64,000 nucleotides of DNA from Gnetum montanum (lineage: Eukaryota; Streptophyta; Gnetopsida; Gnetales; Gnetaceae): NCBI GenBank assembly GCA_015680685.1, contig MNCI01029112.1, forward strand, positions 1 to 64,000, written 5' to 3'. Each line of letters opens with the position of its first letter. The first letter of the stretch is position 1. The position numbers and the translations under genes are program-made. Below are positions 22,769 through 35,110 of the stretch, in pieces. The notes under the pieces were generated by a model. The model had not been told where the DNA came from. It did not search any database and was given only the letters and a program-made list of their open reading frames with translations.

Positions 22769-23691
22769 TGATGAGCAACAAGGTACCCCTATGCCCAACT
22801 GTATGAATCATAAGCGTTCATGCATGATCAAGTCAAATTTTGTGGATGGGACTAGTTGTGCATCTAGACTCTTATGCATTAATTGCAGTTCCCTATCTTC
22901 CCACTTGGACTAGTGGTAGCTTAGTTGCGTATGATTTAGTCCAAAGCGAGGCATATGATAATTGATGTTATTTTGGCCTTATGCTACTCCTAATGATAAT
23001 AAAGAAATCAATTAATTAAGCTGACTAACAATGGAAAGTAAAGTCTAAACTAGCCTATGTGTGATGAGTATCCATTCCTAATTCTCTGTACATGCCTTGG
23101 AATTTGCATAACTACCACTGGGATTACCAGGTGTACAATTACTAGGCGTACCAAATGATAACACTATTGGATTACCAAGTAGTTATACTTAAGCATTAGG
23201 GATTAGTCATACTCATTTGACTTAGTAATAGAAACAATAAAGAGCAAAAATTGATAACATTAACTAAGGAAAATAGTAAGCATTTAAGTAATTAAAAAAA
23301 ATAATAAAGCTAAGTGGATGTGGCAATGATGGAAGTAATCTTGATCTTTATTGCCAAACATGTGATGTGTCCAAGTATGTCATACTCGAATAAGGATGCC
23401 ATACAATCACTTAACATCACATAGTGGGCATGCACTGGAAAATAAACTAAAAAAACTTGAAATCTATTAAAATCTATTAATGACTCTATCAATATTGAAT
23501 CTTTATCCCAACCATGCAACCAAGTGTTGTATTTATAGGCTAGCTTTGAAGGGGCAATATTAGATCCTTGACATTAGAGGTTGTGCCCTGATATTGGATA
23601 CCCAATAATGCAGCTTCAATATCAGATACTTGATAATGTAGCTTTGATATTTGATATCTAATATCAAAGCCCTACAAAACATGACTCATCA
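22769..23691 (-). repeat. Element B 5' LTR
   Basis: Perfect ends TGATGAG...CTCATCA. TATA box on minus at 23530-23537. U3 carries GATATC/GATATT-centred repeats between the LTR edge and the TATA box. The target copy CCATT follows at 23692. Confidence 0.85.
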
Positions 23692-23696
23692 CCATT

Positions 23697-25893
23697 TTTT
23701 CTCTCAATCATCTTCTTGAAAACATAAGTAAGAATGTGCCCTAGGTAAGCTACGACAGGTTTAAATAGAATACTGGGTATTAATTAAGAAAAAGCATACA
23801 TAGAATTAGTGGGACCAACATAAGCAATGTATCAATGCCAACATCATTCTCATCATTTCCCTGACTATCTAAAAGGTTGACATGATTTTTAAGAAGATCC
23901 TTATTTACTAGCACATCACTAACTTCATAGGTGGAAGTAACAACAGTGACAAAGGAGGGCAGAGCAACAAAAATAACCTAAACCATGGATGCAGGAGATG
24001 GTGTGTACCTAGGATTTTGAAAATATTTGTGATGAATGGAGCAGATGGCATCACATGCAGCAAAGATAGAAAACCAATGGCTTGTGTGATGAATTGCAAG
24101 ATAATTGTAATGATGCTTGTGATAGTACAAAACAATGGGCATAACCATGAACCTCTTAGGTATTCCATGGAGGAATAATAGGAGAATGACACAAGGGTTG
24201 TGACAAGGCAATCATGGGTATTGCTACCAGAGATCTCATACATATGTTGCTTGAACCAAGCATCACATTTTCCATTAATGATTTCTACAACTTTATTCTT
24301 TGGAATTATCTAGGCCAAAATATCAAATTACAATTTATTAAGTTTGTGCAAATGTTGCTTAAATTACAAGGCAAGTTTAGTTGTTGAACATCCTTTAACC
24401 TGAAAATGTATCACATAGCATAGCTAATCCAATAAAGGATTTTATAATATATTTATATCATGGATTTTAAAATGGGTGGTTATGACTACTAGACACTTGG
24501 AAAATATAACTTTATTTCTATGAGAGTTAAACTTCCCATGGAAGTTTTAACTTCTTATGGAAATATAATATGATATTTGTAACTAAGAGGATACTTGCCA
24601 AACATGGCATATATTTCTCAAATTTATCATAATTTCTATGGAAGTTATAAGTTCCTAGGGTGGTTATAAATTAATCCCCTAGATATTTGTAGCCCACCTC
24701 AACTTTTCATGATGATTACCACTACCATAAAGTCACTATAAAAGGGGTTTTAATGGTAGATTAAAGAGGAGAAGGAATTTGGGAAAAAGAAAATTGAAGA
24801 TTACTTGTAAGATGGCTTGATAAAGACATCAATTTAGCTTCTTTGTTCTAATCCATTGAGTTCATTTCTTCCCATTTTTTTTAGTTACTTAGCTAATGGT
24901 TTAGATAGTATTGTGCTTGGCATTTAATTTTGGGATTTTTCCTAGGTTGCTTTTATATATCTATTTGTGCACAATATTAGACTTCTATTAAGATTTTCCA
25001 TAGAAGAGCTTATGTTGTTGAAAAGCCTCAAGACCAATTTAATAGTAATGTCTTAATGAAATTTCCTATTTTGAGCATAGAGGATATAGGAAAATCTTTG
25101 GTATTTTAAGATGACTGAAATAGCTTCATTATTTTAAAGTGTATTGCCTTGGTATTTCAATCCTAAAATTGTTACAGTTTTTAAAGGCTCTGTTGAATGT
25201 AATCTTTGATAACTATTAACTATCCAAAATAGATACTTGTACTTTTTCATTTATGTAGACTTTTTGGTAGTATAATGAGATTATCTTTTCAAAATTACTT
25301 ATTGAGCTTAGAGGGTTTGGACAATTTGTAGTTAGATTGAATTAAAATATCTTTATTAAGTGTTTTCTTGTGTCAATTTATCTTACTTAAATATTTGAGA
25401 TTTCACACAAATATACTTTCTTTTCTTTCTATTTCTAAGTCCATTGAATCTTTCTCTATTGCTAGTTTTCTTGTGGAATTTTCTCTCTGGGGGAAATTAG
25501 GAGTAGATTGGCAGAGTTGTACTCAAACGTTTTTTTAAAATTTTATTTATTACAAGTAACTTACTATAGAGACCATATAGACTAAGTGATTAGAAAAAAT
25601 AAGAATCTTCAATACCTCATAGTATTTGACAAAGTTAGATAAATCTCTTTTATGACAGCCAATTATAGTTTTATATACAACCAACCATTTCAACATTCAA
25701 AATAGTAAATACATACTCATGTCTAGTATGTTTCATAACTACTTAGTCTATTTGGAGGTATCCAAGCCTTGGTGTTGCTAGAGGCCAATAAGCATCTAAA
25801 TCCTATTTGAAGAACACCTTTGATTCTGTGACTTCCCAAGGTCATGAGACCCAAAGGCCATCCAACATTGGTTGTCCCAAATAGTTGCCAACA
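23697..25893 (+). repeat. Element A 3' LTR, second part
   Basis: Continues from 14244 with the sequence that follows position 3890 in the 5' LTR, starting TTTCTCTCAATCAT. It contains the TATA box at 24737-24746 and ends GCCAACA at 25893. Confidence 0.75.
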
Positions 25894-28800
25894 CCCCTAT
25901 TTCCTATTTCTTGGATCATGGGAATAAGTAGATTTGACATTATGATTCAAATTTCATGAGTTTGAATATCATCCAACATAAGATTTTAAACGTTTTGGTG
26001 TCCTTGCTACTTTTGTGACTTGTTTGGTTCAATCCTTTATTGGATTCTTATATCTTTTGTATTTTTTTCCTTGTTCTTCACATTTGCATTGTTCATGTGG
26101 TTCAATCTAAGTGTCTTGTAACTTAGTTGTGGGCAAGAGGCACTAAATTATGTATTTGATTTGGAATTTTAATGGTTATTTAATTTTTTGACTTTATTTT
26201 TACTTATCCATGCATGTATTTATTTCATAGTTGTGATTATGTTTCTCTCATATCCCTAGGGGTTATACTTATCATTGTTAGTATGCCCATTTTTGTAATA
26301 GTAGCATAATGCCTTGGGGAACTCACTTTATTTTTAGCATTTTTATAGCTCATCATTTTTAGGTGATTGTGCGTGAGATTCTATAGACCTAATTAGAAGG
26401 ATATTGAGAGATCTTAGTCCTTGGTCTATGGTCCTACAAGAGAATCTTTGATCCTTGAAGAAGAGGAGAAATAACATCATTTACTAGATTCCAACACCTA
26501 TACCTAAGAGACCTCTCTTGAGAAAGTTATTTAGAGGTAGATAGTAACACTCTTGATCTTTTGGATTAAGTGCATGTAACAACTCTTATTTTGAGAAACC
26601 TTGATATATAAGGTTTGTGTATAGTTGCAATGCATATGCTTGTTGGTTGGCTATGTCGGTCATAAGTTTAGTATATTCTATGTGTTGAACTATGTTGATG
26701 ATGATGATGGGCATTGGATTCCTAGATGCTTCAATAACTTAATGTATTTTCTCAATATGTAATTATGCTCATAAATATATATTTTTTATTATCATCGAGT
26801 AGGTGTGTAGTAATCTTATTGTGGAGTGTGGCAAACTCTCTGGAGTGTTGTATGGGGCATGGCATGACATGGGTTGCTGGTTTGATTAATTATTATTCAT
26901 TATCTTCTAAAGTACATGGTATGGTCTAGTGGGTACATGCTTCAACGTTCTTATATGTGGTTGTGTGTTCTTATGGATATTTTATTTTATATTTAGATTA
27001 GTTTTACTTTTCTATTTTTAGAGGTTTGGATTATATTATTTGTTCTTTTTTTCAAGAATTGGATTTTATGGTTTTTTTCTTGATAAATGTGGCAAGAGAG
27101 GAAGTTATATTTTGTTTTGGTAAGGATTTCTAGGAATTATTCTTCCAGTTGTGTGTTAGTTTGGACAATTGGCGTTTTTCTTTTGTTCCATAGTTTTTTC
27201 ACATACTTTTTGATGATTCAATGTTGTGAGAGATTGGAGTTGGGAAGAATGGATGGTTTGTAGCTCTGTTGTGTGATTGTTTGGATTCCTATGATTTATT
27301 CTTCTCCCTTACGGTTTTCAATATTTGAATTTAGAGGTGAGTTCTCTTGGCTTCTTTCCAATTTATGCACATTCATGGGTTGAGTATTTTTATTTTTGCC
27401 ATATGATTTTGATGCTATTTATGGGTTGATGGGTTTTTTTAAATGGATGGAATGCTAGTTGGATGAATTTTATGTGCATAATTTTTAATTAATTGTATAA
27501 TTGTTTCCACTATTTTTGGACATTGATTTTGTGAGGATTTTACCAAAAATTCTATGGAATAGATTTTTGAAAATGAATTTCAAGGTAGAGCTAGAGATTT
27601 TAATATTTTTCTTATGAATTTTATACACTTATTATTTTGATCCTTAGAATTTATTGATATACTATTTATCCTTTTTTTTTAATTTGTGATTTCTCTTCAT
27701 AGAGCTAATGTTTTTAGAGATTTTCATTAGTAGAATAGATAACACATAGAAACAATATCCTTATCTTTTACATACATTTGAGCTAGGATTCTTTATATAG
27801 GTTTCTAAAATAAATTTTAAAATAAAAATTTTAGAAAAGAACCATTTTAAAATCCATAGTATATTTTAAGTTATGCATTGTTTGTTTAGATCTAAATTCA
27901 TAGTAATTTTCATGATGTAGTTTTATGAGGCTATATCTCGTGTATGGTTAAGGATAAAAATATATAATTTTACCTTAATATTTTTATATATCTTAGAGTT
28001 TATATCCATTTGGAAGTAATTAAAAATGTTGTGTTTTGATGAAGTTATTAATTTTTCTTTCTACACTATCATTAATTTCATCATTTTTGATGGTGCATAA
28101 TAAAAACTCCATATCTCCTAGATCTTATAGATATTTATCTTAAAATTTACCTATAGATAGGTTTCATTTGTATCTTTCAAATTTTTTTATAATCATATAA
28201 AAATACATTTCCACCACATAGTTATGGTCTATTTTTTGTTAGCTAGTTTTTCCATAATTATTTCATCTTGATTCTCTAATCCTAGATTCATGGTTCTATA
28301 ACACTATATTTTTGACAAATCCCTCCATAAATTTTTAAGAGAGAAAATGTATATATATTGGTTTTTTATAGATCTGAAATTATTATAAAATTCATAGATA
28401 TGATGGAGTTATAATAATTTTATCTACTATTATACATTTAGGCAATGATTCAACTCTATACTTTATTTTGGATTTAATAGAATTCTTGATATCCTATTAT
28501 AAAATAAAATCTTAAATATTTGGAATTTTGATTCAACTAACATCTTAATATTACTAACTTTTATTCTTTTTCCTCTTTTATCAATGATTCTCAGATTGGT
28601 TTCCTTTTAACTTTGTTATGCTTGATTTGTGAATTGGGTTGTTAGAATGTTGAATTTAGCTTGGGATTGGTTATTGGATCTTTTACTTGTTGTGTGACAT
28701 GTTAGGTTATAGGATATTATGGTTGTTTTAGGATATGTTGTTTAATTATTGGATCTCTTAGGTGAGATAGATCTCTTTGTTTTGTTATTTCCCTCCACTA

Positions 28801-31289
28801 TTATTTCAGTTTATCATGGTTATTTGTTTTCTAATTGTTTGGATGTTGGACTTAGCACCAAGTTTGTGTGGCTAGTTGGAGATGGTTTGATGATTGATCC
28901 TCACTAAAATGCATTAGTATAGGTTTCATGAGAGGTCCCATCCTGAGAGAAAAGGTGATTCCATGGCTTATTGGTTCTTTTGTGTTATGCCACCAAAATG
29001 TAAGAGGAGATGTCTTGAGAGATATCTCTATCATCAGCAAGTTTGCAAATCTTATAGGCGATGTCCTAGATGCCACCTTAGGTTCATTGAGACTAATAAT
29101 AAATTCAAGTGCTTGTTAATTTAGTTTTAATATGGATACACTTTAACATATAGAAAGTACACATGGAAACATGACATAGAATTGATATTGAGAGTGGTGC
29201 ATGCTAGCCTCCTTGTGGTGGTGATGATTAGAGTGGACAAATCTTATTTGGATTTTACATGTTGGTTAGATATTTAGCTATTCATTTTTATGATTTTTTA
29301 TATGTTTAAGCTAACCTATTTTGTAGGTCATCCATGCTCCCCCTAGCTCCTATGAGATCTATCCATTTGGTAATTATAGATGTTGCCAAGGTTTCTCACT
29401 TAATTTTACACTCATAACCTATTTTATTTTTAGGTTAATTAGTTGGGAAGGGATGGGAATTCTTGGAGGATTTTATATGATGATATGAGATTGATGATAT
29501 TATTTTTTAGTTTAGGCTTTGGCTATTTTATGTATTTTGAATTTTAGCTATTATGCTAGACATTATATCTCCTTTCTAAACTTTTAGTATATGGATATTT
29601 ATGTGGTTGGACTTGTTATATCATGTTATTTTATACTTATGCTATGGAGATTTAGTTTTATTGTTTACATTTATTTATTTCTTGTATATATTTATGGTTT
29701 ATGTGATTTTACATTGATGCATTTCTTTTCTTTTGTTGTTTAGTCTCTTCTCTTTTTCTTTGGTCATGGCTTCATGCTAGGTTCGTTCATTTCCTTTTGC
29801 TGTGATTTAGTTTGTTTTCTCATCCCTTGACATGGCTAATCATTTCTTTAGGGGTTTTACCTAATGTAAAACTCTTCAACCTAAGGCCTAGGAAGTAGGG
29901 TGTTAAAATGCATGTTCTATAAGATCTCCCCAATGAGTGCTAGAGGAGTTGGAAATAGCCAATTTAAAGACAAATGATGTGAAAGAAGATGTAGTGCAAA
30001 GATTTCACATGTTCATAGCCTATTCCTCTAGCTTCTTCTTTTTTTATGTAATCATGTCAAAAGATTTTTATCCTCAATCTTTATCCCCTAGAACTTCTCA
30101 ATGAGGTGGCTTGCATTGTATTTTAGTCATGGTTTATATTATACATTTGTAATTTCTCCATATTAATCTTATCATATGTCTAGTTCTTATATTTTTATCA
30201 TGGGTATTAAAGCTATGTGACATGCTTTACTTAATCGTGAGGGAATGATGAGGCATCTAGTGAAAATTGGTAAGTTAATTGTGAGACTTGGATTTGGGAA
30301 GTATTTCATGTGCCCTATGTTTATAATCTAGCATATTTGATTAAGGTTTTTGATATTCTGAGATGCACCCTTACCCCTTGTATCATACTTTGAGGTTTTT
30401 TATATGATTCCAAGCTCTTCAGAATGATTTTGGTTTTATTCAAATGTTGTTTAATTCTTTTGGCATGCCCCCTTAAGTTTTGGCTTTCATTTGGACTTTT
30501 TGATGTAAAGTGTAATTTGGGGGGTGGGGGTGGTTGTGGGCGACGGAGGGTGTTGCAGCAAGGAAACGAGGGTGTCTGACTACCCTATGTTAGCACACCT
30601 TTTGCATTAGCACAAGGATGCTAATGCACCCCCCACTAGGTCTAGTTTGGTTTTCTTTATCTATGGTCTGATCAAGATCAACTTGGGCTACGTTGATAGA
30701 CTTTTGTTGATGGCTAGGCACTAACAAGCCTTCTTCATTACCTTACAAAAACTATATATACCTAGGATGAGCTCTCACATATATCATAGGCACAACTTTT
30801 ATTTCATTTGAGTTTTTGGTGTTTGATTTGTTTGAAGAGGTCTTTCTCACTTAGGTAAGTTGATTACTTTTCTTTTATATATGTGTCTTTTAAGTCATTT
30901 CTTTCACAAGCATGGCTAGAATCTGTCAAAGTGCTATCTTGCTTATGTAGCCTAAAACAATTTAGTTTATGCAAGGTCAAGTGTTTGCATGGTTTATAAA
31001 GCTCATAGGTTTTCCTTATTGCACCAATGATACCTTAAATATTAAAGAAAAAAATATTTATTTAATTTCTATTTGATTGAACTATGATGATTCATTCCTT
31101 ATTTAAGAAAGTCATAACTATATGACATGGTGTTAGGTCATCGAGGTTGTGACTAAGAGCTATTTATTAGTTTATGTATGTAGTGTTGCACCTATCCCCA
31201 AGAGGGATTGTAACATGATCATTACACCTATTCCTATGAGGGATATTAGGATATCAGAACCTAATGGCTCAAATAGCTTTCTCTTATGT
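25894..31289. other. AT-rich region without a recognised gene
   Basis: About 5.4 kb with no coherent protein signal on either strand. Short frames such as 28928-29119 have no motif. The composition is T-rich on plus, with many short repeats typical of old LTR or untranslated sequence. It may contain a diverged LTR, but no edges, TATA box or primer site could be fixed before 30700. Near the right end are a TATA-like ACTATATATACC (30751-30762) and, 90 bases on, a consensus splice donor TTAG/GTAAGT (30851-30860). They may belong to the 5' leader of the copia element that follows or to an unrelated promoter. Confidence 0.5.
30519..30550 (+). other. G-run cluster (possible G-quadruplex)
   Basis: Four or more runs of three or more G within 32 bases (GGGGGG, GGGGG, GGG, GGG), which is exceptional in this AT-rich window. 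It might be a polypurine tract remnant. Confidence 0.5.
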
Positions 31290-31860
31290 CAAAAAAAGCA
31301 TGTGATATATTGATAGTGAATACTCAAGGTACATGACAAGTAATAAAATCTACTTTACCCACTTCTCAAAAAAATAAAATAAAAAATAAATAAATATGGA
31401 ACTGTCACATTTGGAGGTGATGTGAAAGCTCCAATCATAGGTATTAGTACCATAGGAGGGAAAGGTAAAGGACTACCAACTATAAATAAGGTTTTCTTTG
31501 TTAAAGGATTAAAACATAATATTCTTAGTGTTAGTCAACTCTGTGATTTAAATTTCAATGTAACATTTTCTAAAGAGACGTGTAGAATACAAGACTTAAA
31601 CTCTGGAGAAATTGTAATAGAAGGAAATAGAAAAGGAAATGTTTACACCATTGTATTTGAAAAAAATTCTAACTTAAATCTAAGTGCTTAATTAGTTGTA
31701 TAGATGATACCCATTTATGACATAGGAAGCTAGGCCACATAAACAAAGAAATTCTTTAGACTCTTGTAATAAAGGAAATGGTTCATGGGCTACCCAAACT
31801 TAAAGACTTTAATTTGAACACTTGTAAAGCATGCCAGAAAAGAAAGCAAACAAGGGTAAG
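31290..31860 (+). pseudogene. Copia protease end and pre-integrase domain
   Basis: At about 31305-31345 the sequence reads IDSEYSRYMTSN, a decayed copia protease motif (family: LDSGCSRHMTG). It is followed by FTHF..., and VTFGGDVKAPIIGISTIG at 31404-31450. The open frame 31422-31691 holds LKHNILSVSQLCDLNFNVTF, the standard copia segment before integrase. The zinc-binding part follows: LGHINKE near 31730 (family H-x-R-L-G-H) and NTCKACQKRKQTRVRF (31818-31865) with the C-x-x-C pair. An in-frame stop at about 31690 separates them. Confidence 0.8.
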
Positions 31861-32395
31861 GTTTTGTAAGAAAAGTTATATATCTACCTCTCATCCCTTA
31901 GATCTACTTCATATGGATGTAGTTGGTCCTTATCAAACACTTATTTTGGAAAAGAAAAGGTACTTTCTAACCATTGTTGATGATTATTCTCGTTTTACTT
32001 GGGTTTTCTTTTTACATCATAAGGATGATGTATTTGATCATTTTTTTAAAGAATTTGCAATTAAATCTAGAAAGAAAAAGGCTATGGTGTTAAAGTTATT
32101 ATGAGTAACAATGGAGGAGAATTCAAGAACATCAATTTTGAGCAATTTTGGAAAATGAATGACATACTTAATCAATTTTCTATTAGAAGAACTCCGAAAA
32201 ATGGTGTACCCAAAAGGAAAAATAGGATCTTGAATGAAATGGGAATAACCATATTGAATGATCAAAATCTTCCCAATCTCTTTTGGGCTAAAGATATCAA
32301 CACCATTTTCTATGTCTCCAATAGAGTCTTGGTAAGAAGGATTACCTCTAAAACTCCTTATGGATTATGGACTGGTAAAAAACCATAGTAGGTTA
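31778..32395 (+). pseudogene. Copia integrase core (decayed)
   Basis: Integrase of Ty1/copia type in two open pieces (31778-32104 and 32101-32388) joined by a frameshift. The first Asp lies in PLDLLHMDVVGPYQT (about 31896-31940), then FLTIVDDYSRFTWVFFL. The second catalytic region reads MSNNGGEFKN at 32101-32130, where the family has S-D-N-G-G-E-F; the Asp is Asn. The catalytic Glu region, normally N-G-x-x-E-R-x-N-R, reads NGVPKRKNRILNEM. So two of three catalytic residues are lost or shifted. TPYGLWTGKKP closes the domain. Confidence 0.8.
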
Positions 32396-32719
32396 TTTTC
32401 ATGTCTTTGGTTTGAAATGCTATATTCTAAATGATAAAGATATCTTAAGAAAATTTAACCCTAAAACTAATGAAGGGATTTTCTTAGGATATTAATTAGT
32501 TAGCAAAGCTTATATAGTTTTCAATAAAAGGACAAGCATTGTAGAAGAAACTATAAATGTTAAAATTGGTGATCATGATAGTACTACTCCACAACCTGAT
32601 GATGAAGTCATTTCTATTCAAAAATTATCAAATTCCACACAAGTTCAAATTGACAAAAAATCATAAGTAAATAGTGAGCATGAGGAAGAGCAAGAAGATG
32701 AACTTTAGGAAATTTCTCC

Positions 32720-34330
32720 CATTCAATCCAAAATGCCTAGACTTAGTAGAATGCACTTCCTAAATGATGTCATTGAACAAGTTCAAGATGGTATTCACAC
32801 AAGAAGCCAAACTAAGAAACTTTGTGCTTATGCAACATATCTTTCACAACTTGAACCCAAAAACTTCAAAGAAGTAGAAGGAGAAGAAGGATGGATTTTT
32901 GCTATGCAAGATGAACTAAATCAATTTACTATAAATAATGTATGGGATTTAGTACCTAAACTAGATCATAAGTCAATCATTGGGACAAAATGAGTATTTA
33001 GAAATAGAACTAATGAAATTGAAAATATCATTAAAAATAAAGATAGATTAGTTCCTAAAGGATACAATCAACAAGAAGGAATTGATTTTGATGAAACTTT
33101 TTCTCCTATTGCTAGACTAGAAACTATAAGACTTCTTTTGGCATATGCTAGTATTAAAAATATCAAACTATATCAATGGATGTAAAGAGTGCCTTCCTAA
33201 ATGGGACTATATAAGAAGAAGTTTATGTTGAACAAACTAAAGGATTTATAGATCCTATCAAATCCAACTATGTTTGCAAACTTAAGAAGGCTCTCTATGG
33301 ACTGAAATAAGCTCCTAGAGCCTAGTATGAAAGACTTTCCCAACATCTTACATCAAATGGTTTTGAAAGAGGTGAGGCTAATGTTACCTTATTTCTTAAA
33401 TGGGAAAATAGTGATATGCTTATAGTTCAAATTTATGTTGATGATATAATATTCACTAATGAAACTCTTTCTCTATCCTTGTGCAATCTAAATTTGAAAT
33501 GAGCATGATGGAGGAACTCAAAAAATTTCTTGGGTTTCAAATTAAACAAATTGTAGATGAAACATTCATTTGTCAAAAAGAAAATTTGTTAAAGATCTTC
33601 TATTAAAATTCAATCTGGCCTATGTCAAGGTAAAAAACACTTCTATGGCTGAAAACTTAAAGCTTATCAAAGATGATCAAGGAAAGCCTATTGATTATAA
33701 GCTCTATATAGGTATGATAGGTTGCCTACTCTATTTAACTGCTAGTAGACTAGACATAGCATTAAGTGTAGAAATGTAAGCTAGATATCAAGTTGCCCCA
33801 AAAGAGTTCCATTTAAAAGTAGTTAAGCATATTTTTCATTATCTAAAAGGTTCTAGTAACTGGGGCCTTTAGTATCCAAAGGGTTCCCCACTTGATCTTG
33901 CTAGATATTGTGATGCTGATTGGTCAGGATGTTTCGATGATCATCATAGTACAAGTGGAAATTACTTTTTCCTTGGCACAAAGCTTGTTTCTTGGACAAC
34001 CAAAAAGTAAACTTCTACAACACTTTTCATAGTAGAAGCTAAATACATCTTAGCTAGAAGTCATTGTGCTTAACTTTTATGGATGGAAGAATTGCTCAAA
34101 GACCTAGGCATACAATCTCAATCTACACCTATCTACTATGAAAAAAATAGCATCATCAACTTGAAAGAAATCCATTTCAACATTCACACATTAAACATAT
34201 TGAGATTTGACATCACTTTATTCAAGAACATACTCAACGTGGGTACATAAAACTAGAATTTCTTGGAACTGAAAATCAACTAATAGATGCTTTCAAGAAA
34301 TCCCTTGATGAGTGAAGATTGACTACTCTA
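32720..34330 (+). pseudogene. Copia reverse transcriptase and RNase H (decayed)
   Basis: The RVT_2-type reverse transcriptase begins with EPKNFKEVEGEEGWIFAMQD (about 32858-32915) and runs through RLVPKGYNQQEGIDFDETFS (33046-33105), then AFLNGTI and [12 protein letters not shown]. The catalytic box VQIYVDDIIFTNE has YVDD at 33434-33445. CLLYLTASRLDIALSV (33720-33775) follows. The RNase H part shows YCDADWSGCFDDHHSTSGN (33905-33960), LVSWTTKK and EAKYILA; the family has S-x-x-E-A-E-Y, and the Glu before Tyr is Lys here. At least eight stops and three frame changes occur. Confidence 0.85.
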
Positions 34331-34676
34331 TGTAATGATATGGGAATAGGACCTTGCCCTATCAAGTAATTTTCCTTACATTTTTATTTTTATCTTTATT
34401 TTTATTTAAAAAAACAAAAATTTTTCTTCTTGCATGCATTTAGGGGGAGTTCTACTTCACTCCTTTTTAATGCTATCTAGAAAGAGAAAGAATTTGGTAG
34501 ATTGGTACTATTAATGAGTATGATGTGAGGATGTAAAATGACTTAAATAATGTGATTCATGGAATATAATGTACTACTAGGATATGTAGGATGTGAGTTA
34601 TGAGAAATAATGAAATTATATGTCTTAATGATTTATCAAGACTACTAATCCATTTTCTAAAGTTTTTGAAATCACC

Positions 34677-34690
34677 AAAAAGGGAGATAT
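34677..34690 (+). other. Polypurine tract of the copia element
   Basis: AAAAAGGGAGATAT directly before TGTTGACC, as expected for the plus-strand primer next to a copia 3' LTR. Confidence 0.6.
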
Positions 34691-35110
34691 TGTTGACCTT
34701 TTGGTATGTCAAAGCCTTAAGTAAAATGAAAAATAAAGAATGTTTGTTGTGGATGATGTGCTTATAGGTCATGAACAAGGACTCAAGGAAGCATGACACT
34801 TCATAGGCAAAATGAGAGCATAGACAAGTACCAAGGCTACATGCTAACTAAAGATGCTCTAGGGATTGAGAGAAAGTGAAATCAACAAGAGAAAGCCTTA
34901 GGAACCAAAGCTCACAAGTTGAGAAGATGTTACGAAGGAATAGAAGATGTCTCCCCAAAGTTGAAGCTAAATTCTGAGAGACATCCCTCTCAAAGGAGAT
35001 GTCTATAGTAGCCATTGAATAGTCATTTCATGAAGTTTGAGGTATTTTCAAAAACTCCAAGGCTATAAGAAGACTTTAAACTCTTGAAAATTTAGCAAGC
35101 ATTGTCAACA
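34691..35110 (+). repeat. Copia 3' LTR (end provisional)
   Basis: Starts TGTTGAC and meets an inverted GTCAACA at 35104-35110. No second copy is present for comparison, and no TATA box is seen inside, so the right end may be wrong. Confidence 0.4.

Larger units (their letters stand above)
14245..23691 (-). mobile_element. Element B: non-autonomous Athila-related LTR element, gag-only plus a coiled-coil ORF cassette
   Basis: LTRs at 22769-23691 (5') and 14245-15148 (3') face the minus strand. They are flanked by a perfect 5-bp target-site duplication CCATT (14240-14244 and 23692-23696) inside the element A LTR. Removing the element restores the A sequence. It contains a primer site, a gag, a 3' non-coding block shared with element C, a second promoter, a long decayed ORF and a polypurine tract. 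No protease, RT, RNase H or integrase motif is found in the 9.4 kb. LTRs differ from each other at roughly one base in eight to ten, so the insertion is old. Confidence 0.85.
2808..25893 (+). mobile_element. Element A: Ty3/gypsy LTR retrotransposon with ~3.3-kb LTRs, interrupted by element B
   Basis: Two related copies of a ~3.3-kb sequence flank a gypsy-type gag-pol region. The left copy is 2808-6084. The right copy is 13006-14244 plus 23697-25893, once the 9.4-kb element B is removed. Both copies start TG(T/C)TA..ACATAAGG and end GCCAA(T/C)A, and both carry TATAAAAGGGG in plus orientation. The pol order is PR, archaeal-type RNase H, RT, RNase H, IN, all broken by stops. No convincing target-site duplication was found at the outer ends (CTTGT on the left, CCCCT on the right), so the outer edges may be off by a few bases or the duplication has decayed. 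The extra RNase H points to the Tat side of the gypsy tree. Confidence 0.75.
31290..35110 (+). mobile_element. Element E: 5'-truncated Ty1/copia retrotransposon
   Basis: The order is protease remnant, pre-integrase zinc finger, integrase, RT, RNase H, polypurine tract and 3' LTR, which is the copia order. No gag and no 5' LTR are found upstream of 31290. The 3' LTR begins TGTTGACC at 34691 after a purine tract. A matching inverted end GTCAACA lies at 35104-35110, giving a short LTR; the true end could lie further right. Confidence 0.75.

Noticed and set aside
28852-29119. Overlapping frames on both strands (63 and 74 codons)
   Set aside because: No motif, no neighbours of coding character, and no visible relative in the window.
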